Assembly: GCA_934098485.1 (NCBI GenBank)
Contig: CAKOOH010000001.1
Location: 1-64,000 of the forward strand
DNA from: an uncultured Bacilli bacterium
GTDB taxonomy: Bacteria > Bacillota_I > Bacilli_A > RF39 > UBA660
Reading direction: 5' to 3'
Length of the DNA: 64,000 nt
Below the pieces are notes generated by a model. It saw only the letters and a list, made by a program, of their open reading frames with translations. It was not told the DNA's origin and searched no databases. How positions within the stretch are numbered: the stretch's first letter is position 1; each line of letters begins with the position of its first letter. Of the stretch, positions 53,146 through 62,299 are shown piece by piece. Both the position numbers and the translations under genes were made by a program.

Positions 53146-54489
53146 TTAATTAACAATTTTATTTTTAATTTCTTCTAATGTTTCTTTTAACTTGATATTA
53201 GTTTTAAGTTCTGAACTGATTTTTTCAAATGCATGTAAGACAGTTGAATGATCTCGATTACCAAATTCTAATCCTATTTTTATTATTGTTTCCTCGGTTG
53301 TCATTCGACATAAGTAAATGGCAATTTGTCGTGGATAATTAATATTAGCTGTTCTCTTTTTACTTTTTAAGTCTTCAACGGTAATTTTAAAATAATCGGC
53401 GACGGCTTTTTGTATCTTTTGAATATCATTTGTTATATATATAGATTTACCAATGTAATCCTTAAGAGCATCAACCGCAAATTCTAGATTAATTACTTTA
53501 GGACACATCATCGCTGCATAAGCATATAATCTTGTAATCGCTCCTTCTAAATGTCTAACGTCATTTTCACAGTTAGAAGCAATATATTCAATAACATCAT
53601 TGTTAACAAGTTTAGCTACTTCCATTCCAGACATTTTATCTTTTAAAATTTTACACCTTAATTCAAAGTCTGGGGGATAAATATTAACAGTTAATCCCCA
53701 TCTAAATCTAGTAAGTAATCGATCTTCAAGAATTTTTAAGTCATCCGGAGACCGATCGGAACTGATAATGATTTGTTTATTGGAATCATATAGATTAGTA
53801 AAAGTATGGAAAAATTCTTCTTGACTTTTTGATGCTCCGCCTAAAAATTGAATATCATCAATCATTAGAACGTCAATATTACGGTATTTTTCTTTAAAGT
53901 GCTCTACTATTTCAAAATTATTACTATCCTTTTTATTTACGCCAATAAAATCAGAAATAAATTCTTCACTAGTAACATATAAAACAGTTTTATTACTGTT
54001 ATTTTCAATATAATTACCAATCGCGTGCATTAAGTGAGTTTTCCCAAGTCCACTTTTTCCATATATAAATAAAGGATTATATATTTTTCCTGGTTGTTCG
54101 GCTACAGCAAGAGCGGCAGTTTGAGCAAATCGATTGCTGTCACCTATTATAAAGTTTTCAAAAGTATATTTCTCATTTAAATTTGAATTAATTTTTTTGT
54201 AATTTTTGTTGATATTTGCTGAGTTATCCTCAATTGGGGCTAAATCTTCTTCTACAACATATTCAAAATCATAATTGGTACCAGTAATACTATTTATTAT
54301 TTCTTCCATTAATTCAAAATAATTATTATTTAAAAACTGAATATGAAATCTATAAGGTACTTTTATTATTAATTTTCCGTCTTTTATATCAATTAAACTA
54401 GTTTCTTTAAACCAAGTATCATAGGAAATATCTGATATTCTTGTTTTTAATATTTCCAAAAAATTGTCCCATAATTCTTTATTGCTCAT
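53146..54489 (-). CDS. dnaA: chromosomal replication initiator DnaA
   Basis: 447 residues in the usual four domains: N-terminal helicase-loading region (about 1-85), a short linker, AAA+ domain with GKSGLGKTHLMHAI and MIDDIQFLGG, and the DNA-binding domain with FGNRDHSTVLHAFEKI. Ribosome binding site GGGGTGAGGAA directly upstream. The gene is first on the left replichore, next to the strand switch. Confidence 0.97.
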   Translation of the reverse strand: MSNKELWDNFLEILKTRISDISYDTWFKETSLIDIKDGKLIIKVPYRFHIQFLNNNYFELMEEIINSITGTNYDFEYVVEEDLAPIEDNSANINKNYKKINSNLNEKYTFENFIIGDSNRFAQTAALAVAEQPGKIYNPLFIYGKSGLGKTHLMHAIGNYIENNSNKTVLYVTSEEFISDFIGVNKKDSNNFEIVEHFKEKYRNIDVLMIDDIQFLGGASKSQEEFFHTFTNLYDSNKQIIISSDRSPDDLKILEDRLLTRFRWGLTVNIYPPDFELRCKILKDKMSGMEVAKLVNNDVIEYIASNCENDVRHLEGAITRLYAYAAMMCPKVINLEFAVDALKDYIGKSIYITNDIQKIQKAVADYFKITVEDLKSKKRTANINYPRQIAIYLCRMTTEETIIKIGLEFGNRDHSTVLHAFEKISSELKTNIKLKETLEEIKNKIVN

Positions 54490-54786
54490 TTCCTCACCCC
54501 GCTACGTTTTCTTTCTAGAATTATTTTAAAACATCTTTGTTGAAAAAGGAAGTGCGAAAATAAAAAAAATCATTTTCCAATCTTTATCAACAGGTTTATT
54601 AACAAAAGGTATACCTATAATACCGCATAAAAATCTACTTTTCAACAATTTCAACAAAATAAAATTAACAACAAAAAATAATTTCCACAAAATCCATTTT
54701 TTTTAGGAAAATTCAAACTTTTGTTGACTTAAGAAAGTTAATATAATATAATATAAACGCTATTTAATTGATGTGGAGGTGCAAAG
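54490..54786. other. probable oriC (dnaA-rpmH gap)
   Basis: Strand switch between dnaA (left) and rpmH (right), the classic Bacilli origin. DnaA-box-like sequences are imperfect: TTATCAACA at 54584-54592 (one mismatch), TTATTAACA at 54596-54604 and ATTTCCACA at 54681-54689 (two mismatches each), plus repeated tttcaacaa at about 54640-54656. The AT-rich stretch could serve for unwinding. No gene in the gap. Confidence 0.75.
54724..54752 (+). promoter_or_regulatory. promoter of rpmH
   Basis: TTGACT at 54724-54729 and TATAAT at 54747-54752 with a 17-bp spacer, 34 bp upstream of the start. Confidence 0.75.
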
Positions 54787-54909
54787 ATGAAAAGAACATT
54801 TCAACCAAATAATCGTAAAAAAGCGAAGAAACATGGATTTTTTGCGAGAAAATTAACTAATATATTGAAATCTCGTAGAAAAAAGGGACGTAAAGTATTA
54901 TGTAAGTAA
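54787..54909 (+). CDS. rpmH: 50S ribosomal protein L34
   Basis: 40 residues: MKRTFQPNNRKKAKKHGFFA then RKLTNILKSRRKKGRKVLCK. The family start and the GRKVL end are clear; it is about four residues shorter than usual because the middle is trimmed. GGAGGTG ribosome binding site. First gene on the right replichore. Confidence 0.95.
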   Translation: MKRTFQPNNRKKAKKHGFFARKLTNILKSRRKKGRKVLCK

Positions 54910-54950
54910 GCCACTTGAATTGTGGTTTTTATTCTAATTGGAGGAATTAT

Positions 54951-55280
54951 ATGAACAACAATTTAAGAATTAAAGATAAAACTGAATTTAATGATTTAAT
55001 CAAGAATGGTAAAATTTTAAAGAATAAATTCTTTGTTATATATTATAAGGAAAAGAAAAAAGATAATTCTCGTTTTGGAATAACATTCAGTAAAAAGTTT
55101 GGTAAAGCTTATGAAAGAAATTATTATAAAAGAATAATGAGGGAAATAATTAGAAAAAATCAAAAATCATTTTCAAATCTTTCAGATTATATTATAATAA
55201 TGAGGAGTGACTGTAAAAATGAAAAATATATTTTTTTACAAACTCAATTGACTGATTTGATAAAAAAGGAGCAAAAATGA
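54951..55280 (+). CDS. rnpA: ribonuclease P protein component
   Basis: 109 residues from ATG 54951 (TTGGAGGAATTAT upstream). LRIKDKTEFNDLIKNGKILK and SRFGITFSKKFGKAYERNYY, then KRIMREI, carry the basic RNA-binding RNR-like helix (here ERNYYKRIMRE). Helps RNase P RNA cut pre-tRNA leaders. Overlaps yidC by 4 nt. Confidence 0.94.
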   Translation: MNNNLRIKDKTEFNDLIKNGKILKNKFFVIYYKEKKKDNSRFGITFSKKFGKAYERNYYKRIMREIIRKNQKSFSNLSDYIIIMRSDCKNEKYIFLQTQLTDLIKKEQK

Positions 55281-56203
55281 AAAAAAAGTATTTAATTATT
55301 TTAGTTATTCTATGTTTAATGTTAACTGGATGTACTAAATATATTAGTGATGATAATAAAAAGAGAGTTGTAAATGAAACAACCGGTCAAAATTTACCAT
55401 CAAATATATTATGTAAACCTGAGGAACAAGAATTAATGAAAATTTATGAAAAATACAGCGATAATTTAGATGTTGATTTAGATAAATTACCTGCTTGTGA
55501 AGATTTAAAGTTTTATGATTCAGATAATTATAATGGTTTATGGGTACAACTTATTGTAATGCCACTTGCCTGGTTAATTGTTAAAGTTGGTACATTAGTA
55601 AAAAATTATGGTGTTGCCGTTATGCTTGTTGGTTTACTAATAAGAGTTATTTTATTACCATTTTCAATTAAAACAATGAAACAGTCGGCAAACATGCAAA
55701 AAGCACAACCAGAACTTGCTAGATTAGAAAAAAAATATGCAAATAAAAATGATAATGATTCAATGATGCAAAAGAGTCAAGAAATGATGATGATATATAA
55801 AAAGTATAGTGTTAGTCCGCTAGGATCATGTTTACTTTCATTTATTCAATTACCACTTTTCTTTGGTTTTTTAGAAGCAATTAATAGAATACCAGCTATT
55901 TTTGAAGAAACATTAGGTGTATATCAATTAGGAACAACTCCGCTTGTTGGATTAAAAGCCGGGAATTATTACTATATAATCTTAATACTTATGATATTAC
56001 TAACAACGTATTTATCATTTAAAAATAGTATGACAAATAATATGGGATCTACAGAACAACAAAAACAAATGAAAATGATGACAACCTTTATGATAGTATT
56101 TATTGGATTTGCATCATTTAGTTTACCAACAGCGATAGCACTTTACTGGGTTGTTACAAATGGATTTAATGTTATTCAAAATTTATTTTTGAAAAGAGGT
56201 TAA
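55277..56203 (+). CDS. yidC: membrane insertase YidC/SpoIIIJ (lipoprotein)
   Basis: 308 residues. Type II signal peptide with lipobox LTGC (about residue 19), then five membrane helices; the insertase arginine lies in GLLIRVILLPFSIKTMKQS; helix pair loop rich in charged residues (KKYANKNDNDSMMQKSQ). Inserts membrane proteins and in spore-formers supports forespore sigma-G activity. Order rpmH-rnpA-yidC-jag is standard. Confidence 0.95.
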   Translation: MKKKYLIILVILCLMLTGCTKYISDDNKKRVVNETTGQNLPSNILCKPEEQELMKIYEKYSDNLDVDLDKLPACEDLKFYDSDNYNGLWVQLIVMPLAWLIVKVGTLVKNYGVAVMLVGLLIRVILLPFSIKTMKQSANMQKAQPELARLEKKYANKNDNDSMMQKSQEMMMIYKKYSVSPLGSCLLSFIQLPLFFGFLEAINRIPAIFEETLGVYQLGTTPLVGLKAGNYYYIILILMILLTTYLSFKNSMTNNMGSTEQQKQMKMMTTFMIVFIGFASFSLPTAIALYWVVTNGFNVIQNLFLKRG

Positions 56204-56206
56204 AAA

Positions 56207-56818
56207 ATGGAAGTATTTGTGTATGAAGGAAAAAATAGGGATGATGTATTTGTTAAAGCCCTTGAGGATTTAAAAGTTCAAGAAAATGAAGTTTTGTTTA
56301 AAGAAGAAAAAACAAAAGGAAAATTATTTAAAGCAGAAACTTTTAAATTTACAATTATTAAACTTACAGATATTCAAGCATCTATAAAAAATTATTTAAA
56401 TGAAATTTTAAGTTTAATGGGACTTGAAGTATCTTTTGAAAGTTCAATTAAAGAAAAACAGATTAACATAAAAATGTATTCAAATAATAATGCAATTTTA
56501 ATTGGAAAGAATGGACAAACACTTAGTGCTTTAACGACAATTGTTAAACAGTTTGTTTATAATCAAATAGGTTTGTATCCTTATATAAACTTAGATGTAG
56601 AAAATTATAAAGATAAACAAATTTATTATTTAGAAAAATTAGCCAAAAATATTGCTAGAGAAGTTAGAAATACTAAACAAGAAGTTGTTATGGAAAATAT
56701 GAATTCTTATGAAAGAAGAATTGTACATAATGTTTTAACAAATTTTAAAGGAGTTATTACTGAAAGCGAAGGCGAAGAACCTAATAGACATGTTATCGTC
56801 AAGCCAGAAAGGGATTAA
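56207..56818 (+). CDS. khpB: RNA-binding protein Jag/KhpB
   Basis: 203 residues: Jag-N domain (1-55), KH domain with ILIGKNGQTLSALTTIVKQF (about 95-150) and R3H domain ending NSYERRIVHNVLTNFKGVIT. RNA chaperone acting with KhpA in cell elongation control. 3-bp gap after yidC. Confidence 0.93.
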   Translation: MEVFVYEGKNRDDVFVKALEDLKVQENEVLFKEEKTKGKLFKAETFKFTIIKLTDIQASIKNYLNEILSLMGLEVSFESSIKEKQINIKMYSNNNAILIGKNGQTLSALTTIVKQFVYNQIGLYPYINLDVENYKDKQIYYLEKLAKNIAREVRNTKQEVVMENMNSYERRIVHNVLTNFKGVITESEGEEPNRHVIVKPERD

Positions 56819-56828
56819 CCCTTTTTTT
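56808..56828 (+). terminator. terminator of the rpmH-jag operon
   Basis: AAAGGG/CCCTTT stem with a 5-nt loop and T-run, overlapping the last codons of jag. Confidence 0.75.
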
Positions 56829-56852
56829 ATTTATCTAATTTTAATTGTGTGC

Positions 56853-56858
56853 TATAAT
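56853..56858 (+). promoter_or_regulatory. extended -10 of mnmE
   Basis: TGCTATAAT 22 bp upstream of the mnmE start. Confidence 0.55.
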
Positions 56859-56880
56859 ACGTGCGATGGAGGAGATGTAT

Positions 56881-58233
56881 ATGACAGATACTATTTGTGC
56901 AATATCAACTTCTTTAGGAGTTGGAGCAATATCTATTATTAGAGTTAGTGGTACTGATGCTATTAGAGTAGTAAATTCTATATTTAAAGGTAAAGATTTA
57001 ACTAAAGTAGAATCACATACTATTAATTATGGACATATTGTATATAATAATGAAATAATTGATGAAGTTTTGGTAAGTGTCATGAAATCTCCAAAAACTT
57101 TTACTATGGAAGATGTGGTAGAAATTAATAGTCATGGCGGAATAAGTACAACAAACAAAGTATTAGAAGTTTTACTTTTATCAGGTGCTAGATTAGCCGA
57201 ACCTGGTGAATTTACAAAAAGAGCGTTTTTAAATGGAAGAATAGATTTAGTAAATGCTGAAGCGGTAGGAGATTTAATAACTGCCAAAACAGAAAAATCG
57301 AGAAAACTTGCAATAAATCAGTTAACAGGAAATGTATCTAATTTAATTAAAAATATAAGAAGTGAAATTTTAGAGATAATTGCCAATATGGAAGTTAATA
57401 TTGACTATCCAGAATATGAAGAGGGAGAAGACTATACAGTTAGTAGATTTCTAGAAAAAATTATGCAGGTAAAAAATAAACTAGATAAATTAGTGGCTAA
57501 TTCTACGGATGGAAAAATAGTTAAAACGGGCATTAATGTAGCACTTCTTGGTAAACCAAATGTGGGAAAAAGTAGTATTTTGAACAAATTTTTAGATGAA
57601 GAAAAAGCAATTGTTACTAATATACCTGGCACGACTAGAGATATAGTTGAAGGAAATTTTACTTTACGAGGAATAGAAATAAATGTTATTGATACAGCTG
57701 GAATTAGAGAAACATCTGATATAGTAGAAAAATTAGGGGTAGAAAAAAGTTTAAAAATTTCTGAAAATGCTGATTTAATCATTTATGTTCTTGATGGAAC
57801 TAATAAAATAACTGATGAAGATTTTGATATGTTAAAAAAATTAAAAGATAAAAAAGTTATTATATTTATTAATAAATCAGATATGAGTATAAATATTGAT
57901 AAAAAAATGTTAAAGGATTTTGATGTTATAATTGGTAATACTAAAGATGATAATGGTTTAGATGCTTTAAAAGAGAAGATTGTTAAATTATTTAATATTG
58001 ATGAATTAGAACAATCTGATTATACTTTTTTATCTAATGCTAGGGATATATCTTTAATTAAAAAATCAAGTGAAATACTTAATAATATACCTTTAAATAT
58101 AAATACGCTTCCTATAGATATTTTTATTATAGATTTAAGAAAAATATATGATTTATTAGGTGAACTTATTGGTGAAACATATAAAGATGATTTATTAGAT
58201 GAAATGTTTTCAAAATTTTGTTTAGGAAAATAG
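56881..58233 (+). CDS. mnmE: tRNA modification GTPase MnmE
   Basis: 450 residues from ATG 56881 (GGAGGAGATGT upstream; the frame extends 12 codons further up into the promoter). N-terminal folate-binding region (DTICAISTSLGVGAISIIR), G domain with GKPNVGKSSILNKFL, DTAGIRET and NKSD, and the C-terminal CLGK motif at the extreme end. With MnmG it modifies U34 of tRNA. Confidence 0.96.
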   Translation: MTDTICAISTSLGVGAISIIRVSGTDAIRVVNSIFKGKDLTKVESHTINYGHIVYNNEIIDEVLVSVMKSPKTFTMEDVVEINSHGGISTTNKVLEVLLLSGARLAEPGEFTKRAFLNGRIDLVNAEAVGDLITAKTEKSRKLAINQLTGNVSNLIKNIRSEILEIIANMEVNIDYPEYEEGEDYTVSRFLEKIMQVKNKLDKLVANSTDGKIVKTGINVALLGKPNVGKSSILNKFLDEEKAIVTNIPGTTRDIVEGNFTLRGIEINVIDTAGIRETSDIVEKLGVEKSLKISENADLIIYVLDGTNKITDEDFDMLKKLKDKKVIIFINKSDMSINIDKKMLKDFDVIIGNTKDDNGLDALKEKIVKLFNIDELEQSDYTFLSNARDISLIKKSSEILNNIPLNINTLPIDIFIIDLRKIYDLLGELIGETYKDDLLDEMFSKFCLGK

Positions 58234-58243
58234 GTGATAATAT

Positions 58244-60109
58244 ATGAATTATGATGTTATAGTAGTTGGTGGAGGTCATGCAGGATGCGAGGCTTCTTTT
58301 GCAAGTGCAAAAATGGGATTAAATACTTTATTAGTTTCTTCTAATAAAAAAAATATAGCTGATATGCCTTGTAATCCATCTATTGGAGGAACAGCAAAGG
58401 GAATTGTTGTTAGAGAAATTGATGCTTTAGGTGGTTTAATGGGTAAAATTGCCGATAAAAGTCAAATTCAAATAAAAATGCTTAATAATGCGAAAGGACC
58501 TGCTGTTCGTTCTTTAAGAGCCCAAGCAGATAAAATAACGTATCCTAAGATGATGTTAGAAACTTTAAATGCTACAAAAAATTTAACTATTTTAGAAGCA
58601 ATGGTAGAAGATTTAATAGTTGAAAACAAAAAAGTAAAGGGAATTAAATTAGCCGATGGAACTAATATTTATAGTAAAGCCGTTGTTTTAACAACGGGAA
58701 CTTATCTTAAAAGTAAGATTTTAGTTGGCGATAAAAATAAATTGGAAGGTCCTCATGGCGAAAAAAGATCTGAATTTTTAAGCGATAAATTAAGAGAGTA
58801 TGGCTTTGAAATTCAAAGGCTTAAAACCGGTACTCCACAAAGATTAGATAGGAGTACAATAGATTTTTCTAAATTACAAGAAGAATTAGGAGATCAATGT
58901 TATTGGACTTTTAGTTTTGATAATGAACCATGTTATGATTATACTAAGCAAGAAAAGTGTTATATAGTGTATACAACAAGTGAAACTCATCAAATTATTA
59001 AAGATAATTTAAGTAAGTCAGCAATGTATGGAGGATATGCTGAAGGAATTGGTCCTAGATATTGTCCTTCAATTGAAGATAAAGTGGTAAGATTTTCTGA
59101 TAAACCAAGACATCAATTATTTTTAGAACCAGAAAGCAGATATTATGATGATATTTATTTACAAGGGTTTTCAACTAGTATGCCAGAAGATGTTCAGGAA
59201 AAAATGGTTCATAGTTTACCAGGTCTTGAAAAGGTTAAAATTTTAAAATATGCTTACGCAATAGAATATGATGCAATTAATCCATTACAATTAAAGCCAT
59301 CACTAGAGACAAAAGTTTTAGAAAATTTGTTTACAGCTGGACAAATAAATGGTACTAGTGGATATGAAGAAGCTGCTGGTCAGGGAATAATAGCTGGTAT
59401 AAATGCTGGTTTAAAAGTTCAAGGTAAAAAGCCAATTATTTTAAAGAGAAATGAAAGTTATATTGGAGTTTTAATTGATGATTTAGTAACTAAAGGTACA
59501 AAGGAACCTTATAGATTATTAACAAGTCGAGCAGAATATCGTCTATTACTTCGTCATGATAATGCGGATTTACGTTTAAGAGAATATGGCTATAAAGTTG
59601 GACTTATTAGTGATGAACAGTATAAAAAACTTCAAAATAAAATAAATGATATTAATGAATTAATTGAATATTTAAAATCTAATAGAATTACGATGACAAC
59701 AATACCGGATTATTTTGATAAAGATTCTATTTCATTGAGAAATGGCCTTAGTTTGTATGAATTTTTAAAAAGACCTGAAATAAAAATAACTGATTTAGTA
59801 GATGCAAAATTAATTATAAAAAACTATTCTAATGAAGTACTAGAACAAGTATCTTTTGCAGTAAAATATGAAGGATATATTGAAAAAGAAAATCAAGAGG
59901 CTTTAAAATTATTAAAGATGGAAAGTAAACAAATTCCGGAAAATATAGATTATGATGATATAAAGAATTTAGCGACCGAGGCTAGAATAAAATTAAAACA
60001 AGTAAGGCCTCTTAATTTAGGGCAAGCTTCAAGGATAAGTGGAGTTAATCCTGCCGATTTATCAATTTTAGCGATTTATTTAAAGAAAGAGTACAATAAG
60101 AATGACTAG
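58244..60109 (+). CDS. mnmG: tRNA uridine modification enzyme MnmG
   Basis: 621 residues. FAD-binding VVGGGHAGCEAS, then MPCNPSIGGTAKGIVVREID and the GIGPRYCPSIEDKVVRF segment with the conserved Cys. Complex partner of MnmE, 10 bp downstream of it. Ends 8 nt inside rsmG. Confidence 0.96.
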   Translation: MNYDVIVVGGGHAGCEASFASAKMGLNTLLVSSNKKNIADMPCNPSIGGTAKGIVVREIDALGGLMGKIADKSQIQIKMLNNAKGPAVRSLRAQADKITYPKMMLETLNATKNLTILEAMVEDLIVENKKVKGIKLADGTNIYSKAVVLTTGTYLKSKILVGDKNKLEGPHGEKRSEFLSDKLREYGFEIQRLKTGTPQRLDRSTIDFSKLQEELGDQCYWTFSFDNEPCYDYTKQEKCYIVYTTSETHQIIKDNLSKSAMYGGYAEGIGPRYCPSIEDKVVRFSDKPRHQLFLEPESRYYDDIYLQGFSTSMPEDVQEKMVHSLPGLEKVKILKYAYAIEYDAINPLQLKPSLETKVLENLFTAGQINGTSGYEEAAGQGIIAGINAGLKVQGKKPIILKRNESYIGVLIDDLVTKGTKEPYRLLTSRAEYRLLLRHDNADLRLREYGYKVGLISDEQYKKLQNKINDINELIEYLKSNRITMTTIPDYFDKDSISLRNGLSLYEFLKRPEIKITDLVDAKLIIKNYSNEVLEQVSFAVKYEGYIEKENQEALKLLKMESKQIPENIDYDDIKNLATEARIKLKQVRPLNLGQASRISGVNPADLSILAIYLKKEYNKND

Positions 60110-60821
60110 GGAAGAATTTTATCAGAAAGTTTTAGAAGAATTTAATATTGCACTTACAGAAGAACAAAAAAATGCATTTGAAACATATGCAAATTTTTTG
60201 CTTTCTTATAATACAAAAGTGAATATTACAGCCATAAAAACTAAAGAAGAAGTTTATTTAAAACATTTTTTTGACAGTTTAACAGTGTTAAAGTATGCAG
60301 ATATGAGTAATATAGAATCGGTATTAGATGTTGGTTCCGGCGGTGGTTTTCCGGGGATAGTTTTAAAAATATTATATCCATCTGTAAGTTTTACTTTACT
60401 TGATAGTAATCATAAAAAGTGTGATTTTCAAAAAGAGGTTATAAAACTTTTAAAATTAAATAGAATTGAAAGTATAAATGAACGCGCAGAAAATTATTAT
60501 AAAACTAATATTAAATTTGATATGGTAGTGGCAAGAGCAGTCGCACCTTTAAATGTTTTATCAGAATTGTGCATACCTTTTTTAAATAATAATGGTCATT
60601 TTATTTCTATGAAAACAAATAATGAAAGTGAATTAAATTTAGCTACTGATGCGATTACAATTTTAGGTGGAAAAATAAATAATAAGTATGAATTTGAACT
60701 ACCTAATGAAGGCGGTAATAGAGTAATTTACGATATTATAAAGATTAAAGAAACCCCAGAGGGATATCCAAGGGTATATGATAAAATAATTAAAAAGCCA
60801 TTGAAAATAAAAAGAAAATAA
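60102..60821 (+). CDS. rsmG: 16S rRNA m7G527 methyltransferase RsmG
   Basis: 239 residues. AdoMet motif LDVGSGGGFPGIVLKIL and VVARAVAPL are intact. Overlap with mnmG suggests coupling. In Bacillus it is followed by noc, as here. Confidence 0.95.
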   Translation: MTREEFYQKVLEEFNIALTEEQKNAFETYANFLLSYNTKVNITAIKTKEEVYLKHFFDSLTVLKYADMSNIESVLDVGSGGGFPGIVLKILYPSVSFTLLDSNHKKCDFQKEVIKLLKLNRIESINERAENYYKTNIKFDMVVARAVAPLNVLSELCIPFLNNNGHFISMKTNNESELNLATDAITILGGKINNKYEFELPNEGGNRVIYDIIKIKETPEGYPRVYDKIIKKPLKIKRK

Positions 60822-60858
60822 AGTATTATATTAATTAGAATAGGAAGGGTATGTGTGT

Positions 60859-62289
60859 ATGGAGTCAAATGTCCAAAAGATTAATATAGATTTAATAATT
60901 CCTAATAGATTTCAACCACGTTTAAATTTTGAAGAGAAAGCATTACAAGAACTTGCCGCTTCGATAAAGGAACATGGGATAATTCAGCCTATCGTTGTAA
61001 GAAGGTTAGGTGATAAATATGAGATTATTGCTGGTGAAAGAAGATATAAAGCCGCTACTATGGCTGGTCTTACAGAAGTGCCAGTAATTATTTCAAATTT
61101 AGATGATAAACAAAGTGCACTAGTTGCAGTGGCAGAAAACGTACAAAGAAAAAATTTAAGTTCTATTGAAGAAGCCCTTTCGTATAAAAAGATAATTGAT
61201 AAAAATAAAATAACGCAGGAAGAATTAGCCAAAAGAATGGGTGTTTCTCAATCAGCAGTGGCAAATAAATTGAGACTATTAAATTTATCTAAGAAAGTGC
61301 AAAATGCTTTACTTACAGAAAAGATAAGTGAAAGACATGCTAGGAGTTTATTACAACTACCAACACATGAAAAACAAGATGAAGTATTAGATGAAGTAAT
61401 TGCTAAAAGAATGACAGTTAAACAATTAGATGAATATATTAAAAATTTAGATGTGGTAGAAAGTCCGGCAACAAAAGAGATTAAAACAGTTATTCCTGCT
61501 AATGAAGAAGTAGCAGTTAATGGTAATAACTTAATTCCTCCAGCAAATTCTTTAGATGCTACAGTAAAAGTAGATGATAGTAATAATTTAGAAACGTTTA
61601 ATATATTTGATAATGCTTTAAATGGGAAAACAACTAATATATTTGATGAACCTATAAACTCTGAAGAAAAGAAGAAGGAAGAACCTTTAACACCAAGAAA
61701 TGATTTACCTACAACTGATAATTTAGATTTATTAGAACCGAAAGCGGAAAGTTTAGCAAATGTTTTAGATAATGATTTAAAAGGTACTTCATTAAAAGAA
61801 GAAGAAAAATTTGACAGTTTAGATATTGAAACAACGCAAGATAAAGAAATGGCGGAAAATAAATCTTCAGAAGTAAAACCGCCGGAAAATAATGATAATA
61901 AAAATTTATCAGAAAGTGATAATTCTTTTTCAAAATTATTTAATATTTTTAAATCACCAACTGAAAATGTTTCATTGGAAGATGAACAAACAAATATGAA
62001 TACAGAATTAGGTGATACATTTAATCCTTTTACGAATTTGGAAAGTTCTACTACTGAAGATATTGAACAAGAACTAAAGGAAGCAGCAGAAAATGCAAGA
62101 AAACAGGCTATTGCGGAAATGAAGGCTAAAGAAGAAAAGATTATTCATGGTGATTTACAATCAGTTAAAAAAGCATATTTGAACTTAAAAAACGAAATTC
62201 AAAAGGCTGGATTTAATATAGAAACAGAGGATTTTGATTTTGAAGATATGTATCAATTAATAATAAAAATTAAAAAACAAGGCGAATAA
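60859..62289 (+). CDS. noc: Noc-family nucleoid occlusion protein with long linker
   Basis: 476 residues, against ~283 in Bacillus Noc. Order: CTP-binding N-domain with GERRYKAA and ENVQRKNL (about 5-105), HTH domain (about 117-165), a 230-residue acidic Asn/Ser/Glu-rich linker (about 200-430), then a C-terminal dimer domain (about 434-476; FNIETEDFDFEDMYQLIIKI) like Noc. Residues at the four ParB/Noc specificity positions are Gln131, Lys137, Asn142 and Arg159: Noc-like in three. No N-terminal amphipathic helix is possible, because an in-frame TAG lies at 60841-60843. Linker repeats FNIF-type motifs; 355-367 reads NSFSKLFNIFKSP. AGGAAGGG ribosome binding site. Confidence 0.88.
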   Translation: MESNVQKINIDLIIPNRFQPRLNFEEKALQELAASIKEHGIIQPIVVRRLGDKYEIIAGERRYKAATMAGLTEVPVIISNLDDKQSALVAVAENVQRKNLSSIEEALSYKKIIDKNKITQEELAKRMGVSQSAVANKLRLLNLSKKVQNALLTEKISERHARSLLQLPTHEKQDEVLDEVIAKRMTVKQLDEYIKNLDVVESPATKEIKTVIPANEEVAVNGNNLIPPANSLDATVKVDDSNNLETFNIFDNALNGKTTNIFDEPINSEEKKKEEPLTPRNDLPTTDNLDLLEPKAESLANVLDNDLKGTSLKEEEKFDSLDIETTQDKEMAENKSSEVKPPENNDNKNLSESDNSFSKLFNIFKSPTENVSLEDEQTNMNTELGDTFNPFTNLESSTTEDIEQELKEAAENARKQAIAEMKAKEEKIIHGDLQSVKKAYLNLKNEIQKAGFNIETEDFDFEDMYQLIIKIKKQGE

Positions 62290-62299
62290 ACCTTGTTTT
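62274..62299. terminator. bidirectional terminator between noc and the PBP gene
   Basis: AAAACAAGG / CCTTGTTTT stem overlapping the last codons of noc, with runs on both sides. Confidence 0.75.
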
